Both the position numbers and the translations under genes were made by a program. From the NCBI RefSeq assembly GCF_021018895.1, contig NC_079381.1:15210501-15274500 (forward strand): a stretch of DNA of 64,000 nucleotides. Direction: 5' to 3'. The DNA comes from Seriola aureovittata (Eukaryota; Chordata; Actinopteri; Carangiformes; Carangidae). The notes beneath the pieces are model-generated. The model was not told where the DNA came from, did no database searches, and saw only the letters and a program-made list of their open reading frames with translations. Shown here one piece after another: positions 22,880 through 35,773 of the stretch (position 1 is the stretch's first letter; every line of letters starts with the position of its first letter).

Positions 22880-25800
22880 GCACATCAAAACTGTGCTGTG
22901 ACTAGAAACCTTGAACCCTCGAGTAGCTGGACAGACTTCTTAGGCTGTCATAATTTTGTGCTGTTGTGCAGTTGGCTCAGTGAGAATTACTGTCAAGCGA
23001 CTGCATTGCCTAGCTGCTTTGATGAAATCTTTATGATGACAACCTTTTCACTCATGGTATTAGTGAGAGATTAGTCTGAATTCAAAATGAATAAGCGGCC
23101 AGCATCACAAATGTTTCAGCCAGTCCAATCAATACAGCGCTTCAATTATAACCAAAATGAGCCACAGATGGGAAAGGCTTATTTCCGTTAATATCCATTT
23201 GTTTACACTCCACTTATTTGTCAGGCAAGGCAGACACACACAAAAACAAAATGGAAAGACAATGGGTTCATCAAGCCTCAATTGAATGTCCAGAGTAGTT
23301 GTAGAAATGCTGTGTCCTCCTCTTATCTGCATAAATCATCCTACATTTTGTACCAATATAAAACCATTAGCTCCAGGCCGGCGCTGGCATTAAGCATCCA
23401 ACATCAAAGGAAAGCTGGAAACATTTAAAAGTAAAAGGAGAGGGGAAAATGTGCAAATTGAAAAAAGAAAAAAGAAATAAAAAAAATAAAAAAAACACAA
23501 CTCAATTGCAATTTATGGGGGCAATGGAAAAAGGCGATGAAAAAGAGCGAGGGGATCACCAGTTTATCTTGATATGGATCACGGCACAAGAATCTAATGC
23601 TATCAAGTGGGAGTGGTTTTCAGTAGAGGAGCACTGAGAAGCCTCGGGGAGCCTAAGATTGCGAGGCTTGATACAGTATTTGTCATGAGGCTGGGTGACA
23701 AGGGCATAGACATCTGCTGACATCCCCTATCAGCGGCAGGTAGCAAATGACAAATGGCTTTCGGTGCAGCTGGTTATTAACCCGCTGACTCTGGGTCAGG
23801 GGACACGGGCGGCAGGGGAGGGTTAGGTGAGCTGTGCTCGGTAGTGCCACGGGCCCTCGGGTGCAGTGAGGGAGCATACAGAACAGACATCCGAAGTTGA
23901 CAGAACTCAAAACATAACGTACATACAGCTTATATCATAATGCGCCATTACCTTGTAGGTTACATTATTCAAATATAGTCAATGTAAAGCAGACTTTTTT
24001 ATAAACTTTACTGTGTCTTTTTTCTTAATTGCTCTTGATACTATTTGATTTATTTTTTTAAATTATCAATTAATTATTTATTCTTGAAGTCCAGGGGCAT
24101 CTTGAGATTGATATTCAATTAAAAATGTATATAAAACAATCATGATAAATCTTCACATTTGCTCCGCCTTGGTAAATTAATATTATGATTAATCAATGAT
24201 CAAAACAATTTATGTGACTATATGATTGGTTGATTATTTCAACATTAAGTCAATATACACTTCATCTAATTTGCCATACTCTCTGAAAGCACACTAGAAA
24301 CATTCTCCCTCTTGTATTAGACCTGTGAAATGTTCTACAGTTTTGCTGACTAGAAGCTTATGATGAAATTTTGTAGGGTGTGAAATTCTTAAACGCCATA
24401 ACTGCTGGCTGCTCAACTCTTTATGTTTAATCTGTTGGCTGAAGACACACTGCTTGACCTATCACCTTGACAGAAGATAAAGCTTTGTCTGCTGGGCCAA
24501 CAGTGAGGTGCCTCCTGCCATCTGTTACAGTTTTAAACAGCTTATAAAGCTCCTGTCAAGTTTACCTTGGAACTTTGCTCACATGCTTTGTGTGCATTTC
24601 AGATGGCTTTAAATAACTCAGATTATGAACAACACTGACACTTGGTTTGATCCAAATTAGAAGTTATTTTCCTGCAAAACAAATCATGCAGTAATAGTGG
24701 TAATAACATGCAGGAAGGATGGACAGTAATAGAGTTTCTAGGGCTGTTACCTTCCTTTGTACGATTGTTATGTAGATGAGGAAGCTCAGCGAGCATGCTA
24801 TTTAAAGACAAAAGGACTGTGTGTGTGTGTCCTTGTCTTTTGCGCTGTGAGACTTGTCACTGGGCACGTAGCCAGACGTTAGAGGGATATAGGTGTATGG
24901 CCTCAAGGTCTGCTTGTAATTCATTAGGAGGAACATTATTAATGTGTATATGTGCATGACTGTGTGTGCGCGTGGATACTGCACGAGTGTGACTAAAGCC
25001 AGTGTGCTCCCAGCAAGGGTGTCAGCAGTGCAGTGTCTCCCAAACTGAGTCCAAGGACAACCCAAAGGGATGCCATGATGATGATGATTTCACGGAGCAA
25101 GGAAGAATGACTGCATGGATCACAGAGAAATGGTGACACATTGTAATGCTTTGATCCTTACAGAGTAAAACAGCTCATTGGAAGTGCTCGTGTTTTTCTT
25201 ATGGGTTACCGACACTGTGGCCGTAAAGACACGGTGGCTGTCATATGATTCAAAGCTGCTCAGATGATCAAACTGGTGTTTTTGCATTTTAAGCCATTAG
25301 TGTATTCTTTACATTGCTGCTGTCCATTTTCCTAACCTTACACTACCCGCAGTCTACCACTGGTGTCAGTCAATGAAGATCCATGATAAAATTTCATAAT
25401 TAAACCTGTGCAAAAATCTTCTGAGTGATACGTTTCATTTGTTAAAGAAGGCTTTAATGGGCGGCTTTTTGGAAATATAGATATTGGAATAAGGATCATG
25501 TGGATTTGCCTGTTTCTCGTATTTAAAGTGGGTGCTGTTTGACAAACGATGAATACTTGTGTGTGGGGGTGGGGTGGGTTATGGCAGTAGAGGAAGTTCA
25601 AAAGGAGTTTAGCTGACTTTTGTAACTATCAGCTCAGAGCAGCGAAGTGATCTTAGTCATTCTGATCTGTGTGCACTCTTTCATCACACTTGTCCATTTC
25701 CATTATAGTTATTTATGTAGTAAGGTCATTGTCCTATTGTTCTGTGTTGCTCTTTGTACAATGATAGAAGCAAACTTTTAAAAAAAATTTTTTAAGGGCA

Positions 25801-28800
25801 TCGATTTTACTGTAATATGAAAACCTTGGTTTAGTCCCTTTTCACTTTTCACAATATACAGGAAAGATAGTGACAGCTCAGACTAAATCCTTAATAAAGC
25901 CTTCTTACTCTTTGCTAAGTCCTCTATGCAGGTACTTAAGATATAAGTGAAATCTTCTGAACACACATTGTCAGCAGAACTCTTATTACGAGAGCTGGTG
26001 ATCATATAAGTGCTCACTCTGCGTCTTACTGTGTTTTTCTCCATCCCTTTTCTTTTATCTGCTTCTCCTCCAAGATCTTTCATCATTTCTTCATCATTTG
26101 CGAGGTTTGGATGGAAGTGCTGAGTAAAATTTTGAGTTTACTGTATTCACATTCCTTAAAATTTTGCCTTAAGCAAGAGTGATTTCCACTTAACACAGTC
26201 TCAGAGTTGGATATCTGATGAGGCGAGGTGTGCAGAGTAAATTCAAACTGTGCATGTCCAGCGCAAAAACACACAAGAGAAGTTTTTCTCATGAAAACCT
26301 GTGTTTCCATTCTGGATTTAGTGAAATCGAGTCAGCTAGAGGGGAACATCAAAGGAGTGCCACACATCACTGAGGGACTTTTTCTTCTATCATCATAACA
26401 AATTGCTGTATTTTCCAAATCCAACCTGCCACCTCTATCAAACCCGAATTACCCTTACTAATGTCAGAAGCTGCTCGTTGCTCGCTGAAACGAAACAGAC
26501 CACTGTGATTAGCGAAGCATTGATCATAGAGCCCACCAAACTGTTGCGCTGCTTATTAAACCGACAATATAAATTCTTGTGCTAACAGAGCAAGACGTCT
26601 CACCTTAAACCAGGTGTCTGGTGTTTTGGTTGTTTGCTTTCATTTGCACAGATGTCCACTGTCATACTACGTGTCAGAACACTGTGCATCCTTTTCACAG
26701 ACGGTAGCTCACAACTTCATTCTCTGTGAATATTGTACCTACAGTCATCAGGCACACAAGCCCAAATGTTCATGCTACTCTGTATCCGCTATAAGTGTGA
26801 ATACGCAACTGTTTGCTAATGTATACCGATTCCTCCTTCCTACATCATTTGCCATGAATTGTGGGTAACTTAACAGGCTCATTGCTGCCCCTTGTGGCAA
26901 TTGGAGAAAAAAAATATCCCACATTACCTGCAGGTCTCAGTTACCACAGAGGGCAGTAATGAACCTTTGTGATCATACATAACGAGGCAGTAGCCTATTT
27001 GTGTGGTGAAAATGATTGAACAAGGTGAAATCAATTTATTTTATCCCACACCTAATTTATTGCACAAAGCGTCTTTGCTCGTTGTAAAGTAAAATCCACT
27101 CTAAAACTGAGTACATATTTGATGTTTCAACATTTCAGTATTTGAATTAGCAGGGATTAGCAACTCCCTCATGCTGAACAACAGGAGAAAGACTGGAAAT
27201 GATGTCATCCAGAGACAAATCCTGGGGCTGCTCCACTGATCATGAACATTAAAAACTCCCTTAACACTATGACGGTAACCATGGTGATTTCACCGGATAT
27301 GTGGGGATATTTTGAGATTCACAGCTGGAACCCATTTGAATAGGATGTCTCAAAAATCTTATGAGCCCACAGAGTCAAAATCTAATCCAGTGTCAATGGA
27401 CCATCTCCAAAACGTATTACCTGAAAACATCTTTTCACTTCAATCTTCAGTGCTCTTATTTCCAGTTAGGGAGATGGCAGTGTGTGTGTGTACACTGACT
27501 GTAACATCTGAAAATTTGTTTTCCCGTGGAGGTGGACTTTACTTTAACATCTGACTACAACCACACTATCTAAACCATACAGTATTACTCTTAGAATTAT
27601 ATTTTTAGGAGCAATATCTTCAATATCATGACTATCAATTATAGCACAATCAGGCTGCCAAGGTTGCACTGCCTCCAACAGCCTGACGAACAGCAAACAA
27701 GGGTTCGACACATTCCCGCATTAGAATATATTGTCTGGGAGCTGACAAACATATGCATGCACATACAAACACAGTCCTCCGCCCGCCCACACAACAACAC
27801 CGGTTCCCAAAACGCATTCATCGGTTTAAAGGTGATCATAGGAGTGCAGAGTCAGTGATTGTGCAAGCCTGACAGCTCCATGACAGTTTGTCAGCTCGGC
27901 AACAAGCACGTGTCATCAACATTTACTATGATGAAAGCTGGCACCCTAAAGGCACTTTGCTGCCTGTCATTACATACGTGGCATAACGCTTCTGTCTTCC
28001 ACTGACTGCGCCCTGTATTTCATTATACAAGCTGCCTATAGTGTGGATGTCTTGTGACAACACATCGGGTTGATCAATATTCTAATAACTGATATGAAAA
28101 AATAAGGATGGATTCATTAGGTTTCAAATGTCTCGGCCCAAAATGAAAGCAAGGACATAAAAGCAGATGTGAGAGTATGTGAAAAGAGAGAGACAAGCAG
28201 ACAGAGAGGGAAAGGGGAAAGGGATTTATCAGTCTGACACTCATCAAAAGTGTTCAAGTATATTAGCATACCTCCCAGACATTCAGATGCTGCCTCAAAA
28301 ACTCTGTCATCTGTGACAATGGCAAATTCAACATGTTTTCACTTTTTGATTTCACACCCCTGTCGACAGGAAATGCTAATCAGTAGCAAAGCAAACATGC
28401 CTCCTTTATTAGCTACTAAATGGTCTGGATGTCATATTCCCAAAATGCTAACTGTGCTATTACCATTTATAAGGATGTGATGGGAGCTATGGAATATTTA
28501 GGCAAATACAGGATGAGCTACAAAAGGCATGCAGGGTTCCTCTATCCAATTTAACAACAGTGTGAATAAATGTCACCCTAATGGCTCTTTGCAAACACTA
28601 ATGAAATAGCTGGCATTCACATAAAGACCAATGAAAATGAACGCAATTAAAAATGCATCAAGACTTTTTTTTTTTTCCTTCTTTTCCAGGAATCATAAGA
28701 GTGTTACCTACACATTCCCGCCACAGTGGGATAATACACGTGTGTTTTTGTTTTGAAATTATGAGAATAACTCAAGTAACGCTTATGCTGGACTATGTTG

Positions 28801-29039
28801 TTTTCTCACCACCAATGAGCCATACCTAAGAAGAACATTTTCAGACAAATTAGGTGGAATTCCCATTTTTGAAGTTGTGCTATTGCTATATAGCCATTAA
28901 CAGTTGTTTACTTTCCAGTCTTGAAGAAACAAAGCACTGGAAAAATTTTAGTTTTGCTTCTATTTTATCAATTGTATTTTTCTACTGAAGTTAGCATGCT
29001 AGCCAGCTAACCCCAGTCCGGCCATCACTGTCTCGTCAT
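22880..29039. other. intronic stretch without genes
   Basis: Near-exon part of the upstream intron. A-rich patch at 23460-23505, an AT-rich low-complexity block at 23995-24260, and otherwise mixed sequence. No transposon or exon recognised up to the candidate promoter. Confidence 0.5.
28540..28665. other. candidate conserved noncoding element
   Basis: Includes CACCCTAATGGCTCTTTGC, CACTAATGAAATAGCTGGC and CGCAATTAAAAATGCATC: homeodomain-like cores in unrepeated sequence, ending at a T12 run. Texture-based call only. Confidence 0.25.
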
Positions 29040-29135
29040 TTTCTGATACCGAGTCACTGTAGCCTCCAGTCGGCCCGGAAGAAGTAGCGCTGCTCAGAGG
29101 GCTTATTATAAACTCTTGTCCTGTAATTTGCAACG
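29040..29135 (+). promoter_or_regulatory. candidate TATA-less promoter/5'UTR with ETS motif
   Basis: A locally GC- and CpG-richer stretch just upstream of an ATG. It holds CGGCCCGGAAGAAGTAGCGC (29071-29090), whose CCGGAAG core is the ETS/GABP-type site typical of housekeeping promoters. There is no TATA box at the usual distance from a likely start in that motif. A short AT-rich patch (TTATTATAAA, 29103-29112) lies between the motif and the ATG. The promoter call is inference from motif plus context; there is no transcript evidence. Confidence 0.4.
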
Positions 29136-29578
29136 ATGGCCGCAGCTCTGTGCAAGACTGGTAAGTAAACAGTCGTTAATGCTAATGTTCAATTCCATGT
29201 AGCAATAGCAAAGCTCACAAATAGCTCCCATTAATGTACATTAAAAGTCAAACTGAATAGGTTAACTTAGTGAACACAAATAAACGTTTAAAAAGGAAGT
29301 GGTAACAAAGTAAAGGGGATTTCTGATGACCATTCAGTTTGTGAAGAAAAAGAATAACAGGCAAAAAGAAAGGAAAAAGGTATCAGTACCCCCCCCCTTC
29401 AGACCTCCAAGCACTGTGGACTGTTGTCGCTATACTTCCTCGCTCAATCAGCACTGTGGGATCCTATTCTGTTGACTCAACACCTGTTTCTCTGGATGAC
29501 CTGTTTTTCACCTCACTTCCCTACATGCTCCCCACTGCAGAGGCCACTTTATACACTTTTACAGCAGACAGTTCTTAA
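29136..29578 (+). CDS. candidate two-exon small gene or 5' gene relic nested antisense in astn2 intron
   Basis: Seen: AACGATGG start context at 29136, then eight codons (MAAALCKT) plus one base to 29160, then GTAAGT. After 242 bases comes a C-rich tract ending TTCAG, and an exon from 29403 restores the frame (G plus AC gives Asp). The spliced frame (25 + 176 nt) is 66 residues, with its stop at 29576-29578. The first 30 residues carry Lys and Arg with few acids and a hydrophobic stretch (LWTVVAILPRSIS), which resembles a mitochondrial leader. The product is not recognised. Odd points: a second good donor, GCCTGTAAGTAA, lies 16 bases after the stop. A shift of one frame would keep the exon open to that donor, so this may be the frameshifted front end of a longer gene. 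The ETS motif, start, donor, acceptor and phase agree, but each is individually weak. Confidence 0.38.
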
Positions 29579-29902
29579 GCTAAAATGTAGGCCTGTAAGT
29601 AAAACTCATGTCACCACTGATAATTTCACTAGCTACTGAATTACAGCAGTTCATGAATGAAGCACATTTGTCCAAAAATTTCTTACACTTTTTTTTGGTA
29701 TGATTAAATTTGCCTGGTATAATGGTACTAACTTCATGGGCCTGTTATTTAAATCTGTGTCTGAATTAGTCAGAGATAGACTGCCGCTTTTATTTATAGT
29801 GACTACAGCATTAAATTTGCTCTGCATGCAGCATGTGATAAACAAAACAGCCATCCTAGGCAATACCGCTGGAACAGGAGGAATGTTGTAGGATTTCAAC
29901 AG

Positions 29903-30108
29903 TGACAACAACTTTGTCCCTGGAGTTCTTAGTGAGGTCCTCTGAAGGATCTCCTGCTAACGAGAGGCCCTGCCAGTGCCACTCAGGCCTTATCGCTGAT
30001 GTCCACACCCACACTGGCTCCTACTGTGCTCAATCACAGCGGCAGCTGTTGGACTGCGCACTGACCACCTCCTACAGAAAACCAATCATACTTTCAGAGA
30101 CACTGCCG
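29903..30108 (+). other. splice-flanked open block, possible third exon of the nested gene
   Basis: The segment follows TTTCAACAG and is followed by GTGAGC. It is open in one frame for its full 206 bases and clearly GC-richer than its surroundings, with balanced, non-repetitive amino-acid usage (for example SSEGSPANERPCQCHSG, then SYCAQSQRQLLDCAL). Entry phase requires one base from an upstream exon, which suits the frame used at 29403 but not a splice from the donor at 29595 without passing the TAA/TAG stops. It could be an exon, a decayed exon or chance. No family is recognised. Confidence 0.25.
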
Positions 30109-30726
30109 GTGAGCCTCACAGCATGAAGGAGAAGGTGACTCGTGACTTCAGAACACACAGCCAAGGTGTGGCAATAACAATATTAGGAAGTCGCAGAGAA
30201 TGCCTTAAAAAAAAAGCAGATATTTCTTCATTTTTCCCGACAAATATCCTCGAAGTTAAGTGAAAGTCAAAGCTATTAATTCATCTTGCATCCTGCTTCT
30301 GTAAGAGTATAAATGAAACTACTAAAAAAGACACAACGCAGCTATCCACAAGTGTTGCTAAACATCGTTCTACATACTTTCTAACAACAAAGACAAGTGC
30401 AAAGTAAGCAATGAATGAATTATAGGACATCATTTGTTTTATAGTGGGGCTAGAGGGCCTCTGGGAACCTTTAGTGACAATGTAAATAGAATAAACAAAT
30501 AACTGCTTGTCTTTGGTCCCACTGTGACACAGTGATTACAATCCGTTGTGTGTATCATTGTTCCTGTGTCTGTGTGTGTATGTGCAATTGCACGTGCACA
30601 TGTGCGTATATGTAGTATATTGTGGGTCAGTGCCTCCATTATTGCTCAAGGTCACTTACGTTTTAAATTATCTGCGGTGATATACACAAAAATATCATCT
30701 ATGGAGCAATTAAATTATTATATATA

Positions 30727-30747
30727 TTATTATTATTATTATTATTA
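30727..30747 (+). repeat. (ATT)7 microsatellite
   Basis: Perfect trinucleotide array following a short TATA patch. Confidence 0.93.
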
Positions 30748-30899
30748 ACCAGGAAATTGGCATCATTAACCCACTAAATACCAGTTAAAAATTTTATTTA
30801 GTCCGTATCTATAAATGTTTTGTCCCTTGCGCTCTTGAGGATTAGTGAGGCAGAGAGCCAAAAAAAAAAAGAAAAAAAAAACAAACAAACAAGAGCCCT

Positions 30900-31215
30900 C
30901 CTACTCCTAATGTATTTAAAGTGACACATTAACGGGATAAACAGTCCCCTTATCTGCTGAGTGCATAGGCTTCTTCTAAAACGCTACAATCCCATTAACA
31001 AGACCTATTCTGATTTCACATCTCTCTCACAATAATGTAAGGCTTGACCACCAATGGGGGTTGTCTGCCAGTGCCAAAGTGGGAGGCTTGGGTGTAATAA
31101 TACATGCATTAAGATTTACTAATCCTTTGTTTTGGCCTCCAATGAAACTTCGGCCAAATAAGAAGGGGAGAATGCATTGGCACAGTGAATTAAAACTACA
31201 CTTACAGCACTCAGG
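30900..31215. other. candidate conserved noncoding element
   Basis: Repeat-free block after the A-rich patch at 30862-30892. Words include GACACATTAACGGGATAAAC, CAATCCCATTAACAAGACC, GTGTAATAATACATGCATTA and CAGTGAATTAAAACTAC. Short incidental ORFs occur on the minus strand, but there is no sign of coding constraint. Confidence 0.25.
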
Positions 31216-34200
31216 TCGACTCTGTGCCAAGGAAAGTTAAAATGAAAAAAAAATGAACATCTGAAAATGTAGATATTGCTACCAACAAACAAAGCTGATG
31301 CCGTCATGACATGTAATGTGGAGGGGTCGCACGGGTACAGAATGAAACCAATGTAGTTTTACAGAATGTTATGTTCTGTAATTTTTTTCCTTACTGTTAA
31401 AGCTGGGAGATATTTGACCTATTGCCCTTTCACGAAGTCTGACGAGTAGCACAATTGTGTCACGTCAATTTTTTCAATTTAGCTGGATATTTACTAAGAC
31501 TATAGATGTACTGAGGCCAGACACAGTTCATCTGATTTGCATAAAGTCCCACTAAATAAGACCTGATGCCAGTCTGTTTTGACACGTGCCGCAAATGTGT
31601 GGGAGGCAATGGAGCATAGAAGAGTGTTTTCTGCTGATAAACTTGAAATACTGGTTGTAGAGAAGGCATATTTGAAATAATTGTATTCATCCTGCGGACC
31701 ACAGAGAAAGGCTATAAGAGAGGGAATACTATGTAAATGGCCAAATGTCATCAACTCATCAAAAAAAGATCCCTGATCCCTTGGACTTGCTTCAAACACA
31801 ATGCACTGGACCACTGAACCTCAGCCATTTAAAAAAATACACATTTGTGTAAGAATGTCATGAGAACCCATACTCACATATCGTTACCAAGTTGATGTCA
31901 CGTTTCTTAAAATGTGATGGTACTTGTTTTTTTTACTGTACTGTAGATGTGATTCTTCTGGGACTGACGAGGGCAGTATAATAACACTACAAGCCTCCTA
32001 GTCTGACAACAAACTTGAAGACAGCAGGAAGGCAGCCACAGTGAAAAACAAAACGTGGAATGGCAGCAGCAAGTGCGGGTGCAGCAACTATATAAAGTCT
32101 GGATTGACCGAAGTATAATATAGGTTTTGGATGAAGATTAGCACGAAGCTGGCTGTCTGCTGTTTGATCTATACCATCTTGATCACACTGAACTCAGTTG
32201 CTAGATGATTTTAGTGATCACCTGCTTGGGTCCTGGTCCCAGGGGCCAGTTAAAGTAATGGCCTTGTAACAACAGGCCATGATGTGTTGAGCGTACCCAA
32301 CTGAAAACACACTGGCCAAGGATGAATTTATAGTGGGAACTCAACTGGGACTCCTACATATCCCAGCATGTAGTTGAGGAAAAATTCATAAATTGCTTGG
32401 TTAAGGATTTGATACATAATGGGGTCTGCCTGTCAGGGGTCGCCACATGGGATGTTTCTGTCTAGAACCAGATCCAACCAGACTTGGCCTCTGCTCTCTA
32501 ACCTCGCCCTGGAAGAGCTTCAGGAATAGAAATTAAGTCTTGCTCTAATAATTGGATACACTGACTTGCTCCCTCTGTTCTTCATTTTGTTCTCATCTTC
32601 ATTTCAATTACTTCTTACATTATTGTCTCTGGAAATCTCAGCCCCTTCCAGTGATACCAGTTTTCCAATTATAGGACGGACTCAAGTTCTCCACTGCTAT
32701 TTCAGCCACTTCATGCGGTAGAGCCATGAGCACATCTGTGTGGCTCCACGCTGGCAAAGCCATACCTTATACTTTCAGCACAGTCCGTATATGTTGACAG
32801 GTCCCAGCCAGCCATTTATGCATTGGCACGAGCCCTAGGTTGCTGCCTTGTCCCTAAGACAGCCCTATAATGAATTTTGTCATGCTGGCACTGACTACTT
32901 TGTAAAAGGTAAAGAGAAACCAATCTGTGACTATTTTCTCCTTAACAGGAATTGGTCTAGCTTGACATGATGAGCTTGACACCTCGCCAGCTGCTTGCAG
33001 GATCCATCTACTGCCTGGCACAGACTCTGTGGTGACATACATGAAGGTCTTAATCAGTCTCAACCAGGAAGTGGATTATGAGGCACTGCTCTCCAGCTCT
33101 GCAGCCTGTACCAGCGTGGTCACTATAACAGTGCATCCTTTTAATGACTTCCATGTCAAGCTTGTGGCAAAGCAATATTAGAGTGCTGGATAGTGAGACT
33201 GAATGGCTGGTACTGTTATTAGCTGTTATTGGTTTACTGCTGTGCTTTTTGTGCTGAAGCAACATTTTTTTTTTCCTTTTTGCAGAACATAATCACTGAA
33301 CAGAGGGCAAATCTTCCATCTATATCTGTGAGATGAGTAAACACCACCCATTCAAAGATGATTGCCCCGACAAAAACACATCACACTGGAAAGTGGGTTG
33401 GAAAGATTATTTCAACTCCAAACATACAAAGTAATCAGAGTAATCAGACAAAAATTATTTGACTTGATTTAAAACAGAGCACAATATCTTTCAAATCATC
33501 AGGAATTTTCTGATTGTTAGAGGGAAAAGACTTTAAGTGCACAAAACTATTGACAAAGATTATCACACTGAATTGATATTCTTGGAGATTCATGTCTTTA
33601 GAACTATATGTCCTCTATTTTCTTAACTATATCCTTCACCCCATTCAATAGCAGGTCCTCAGATAAAATTGGTGTTGGACAGTTAATCAAAATGTGGCAC
33701 CGTACCAAAATCTCGCTCCATGGTATCATCACAGTAGGTACTTCATACTTTAGAGTTTGCCTCGTGGCTACATTTTTACAATTGGGAAAAATGTTTAATG
33801 AACTTGAGGAGATTACCATTCTTCCCTGCACAGCATTAAAAACCTGAAAATTATTTGCAGCTGTCATTTTTATGTCACTTTTTTTTCTCTTCTTTTTTTT
33901 TTTTTTTACTTCCTGTTTCATAAATCTCTGCCACAACTTTTATGATGAAAAGTCATTGCTGGCAGTCTCCCATCCATGACTCCCTTGGGTGTTGGTACGA
34001 GGGCACAACCTCTGCTGCCATCAGTGATCTCGCAGTCTCAGGTGACTTCTTGAAATACTTAATGTTTTCAGGTTGGGCTCACACCTAAATGTTGCTTGAA
34101 GTTGTGCATTTCAGTGTTATCTTGCTGAATTTTGTGTCATCTGACTTTTACATGTCCATTACTCTGTTAACCTTGACTCTGTTGGGTCTTTATAACCTGC

Positions 34201-35413
34201 CTGCTCATCCCTTTTACCTCCCCTCCTATTCCTCCCCCGGCGTTTGTTTGTTGTCAGTGTGTAGCTCAGTGTGGGTTTCCTTTTCTAAGAATATGTAGTT
34301 TAGGCTAACAACCCACTGCACCAGCTCCACTGTTCCCATCTCTTAAGCCATTGCCGCTTTTCTTTTTTCAACTGTGTACTCTGCTCTTTGTTCGAACCAC
34401 TGTCAAATGCCAAACAAAAGGATATAATCTATATATCGCTTCTATGGATTGATCAAATGGATGCAAACCTTCATATGACTCAAACCTATCCAAACAGATT
34501 TCCCCCCTCTCAACTGGCATTGCAATTTCTAATATGCATGCACAATAAATGTACCTGATGATGTACTTTTATGAGTAAACAAAAACATTAAATGGCAAAA
34601 TCGGAATTTAAATATATCCTGAAAAAGATATACTTAACATGATGAAACACTAATGCATTACCTTTTAGTCTTTTAGTAGATATAATGACCCCTACTCTCA
34701 AGAGGCAAGTATTTACTTTGCCGACTTGGAAAAATACATAATCTGATCCATTAGCACTCTACAATTAAAGGGAAAGCACATTTTTAGATCATTGTAGATC
34801 ATTTTGTTGACTAAAGCAAATTATAAGAGAAAAAATATAACTGGAAAAAGGGAAAAAAATATTTTTTGCCAGGATTCAGTCCTTGGCCAATGGGGGCGAC
34901 ATGTTGCTCCAGAGGGACCTAACCAATGGATTTAGCTCGGCACACAGTGCGTCCAACACTGGCACTGAGTATCACTAGCCACTCTGGAGCATTATGGTGG
35001 CCCATTCTCCAAGTGCTCGAAAAAATGTAATTTCCATCCAAAACAGGAACTTCTCAGCGGGAGGCTAATGTTAAAATAGGATTTGGCAAACAAAGTGGTT
35101 GTACAACATTTTATGTACTATTACCAAGCATGGCTAAGAGCTAGCAAGTAGAGCTACTCCTCTCTATGTTTAAAAGAACTAGTGTAATTTCATCCAATCC
35201 TGTGTTCTGCACTCATCCATGTCATGAACAGACACGAGTATGTTCTAAGCTGCTAAAACTGTTCTTCTGCAGCGCAGACAGTTATATAAAGCTGAAAATT
35301 CCCACACTAATTAATATCAGTGAAGACACTATATTAGAAAACCAAAGAAGGACTTGTTCTTTTTCTGTCTCTTTCTCTATCTCAACTGTTTTATGAGTCT
35401 TTCTTTCTTTGTA
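31216..35413. other. intronic stretch without recognised genes
   Basis: A GC-moderate region (32030-33270) reads less like plain intron, with many phrases such as CTTGGGTCCTGGTCCCAGG and CCATGAGCACATCTGTGTGG. It is possibly an old element or gene relic, but I could not assign it. The sequence 34860-35160 (GGCCAATGGGGGCGACATG) may be another unnamed repeat. Confidence 0.4.
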
Positions 35414-35773
35414 CAGTGGCAAGAAAAAGTAAATGAACCCTTTGGAATTATCTCCACTTATTAATTTGTCCTAAAATATGGTCAGCTCTTCATCCAAGTT
35501 ACAATTATGAACAAATGCAATCAGTTTTAACTGATAACATACAAGTCATTGTATTGTCCTTGTATTGTGACAAAAAAATTAAAAAATTCAGGCTCCCCTC
35601 AGCTAATGGTATCATCAAAAGCTAATAAGAGTCAGGAGTTAGTAAACCTGGAGTCCAATCAATGAAACAAGATTGCAGGTGGATGGGGTTAGAGCAACAT
35701 TTTGAGTTTGCTATTCACAAGAAACATCTGCTGATGTGAACCATGCCTCGTTAAAAAAAAAAAAAAAAAAAAC

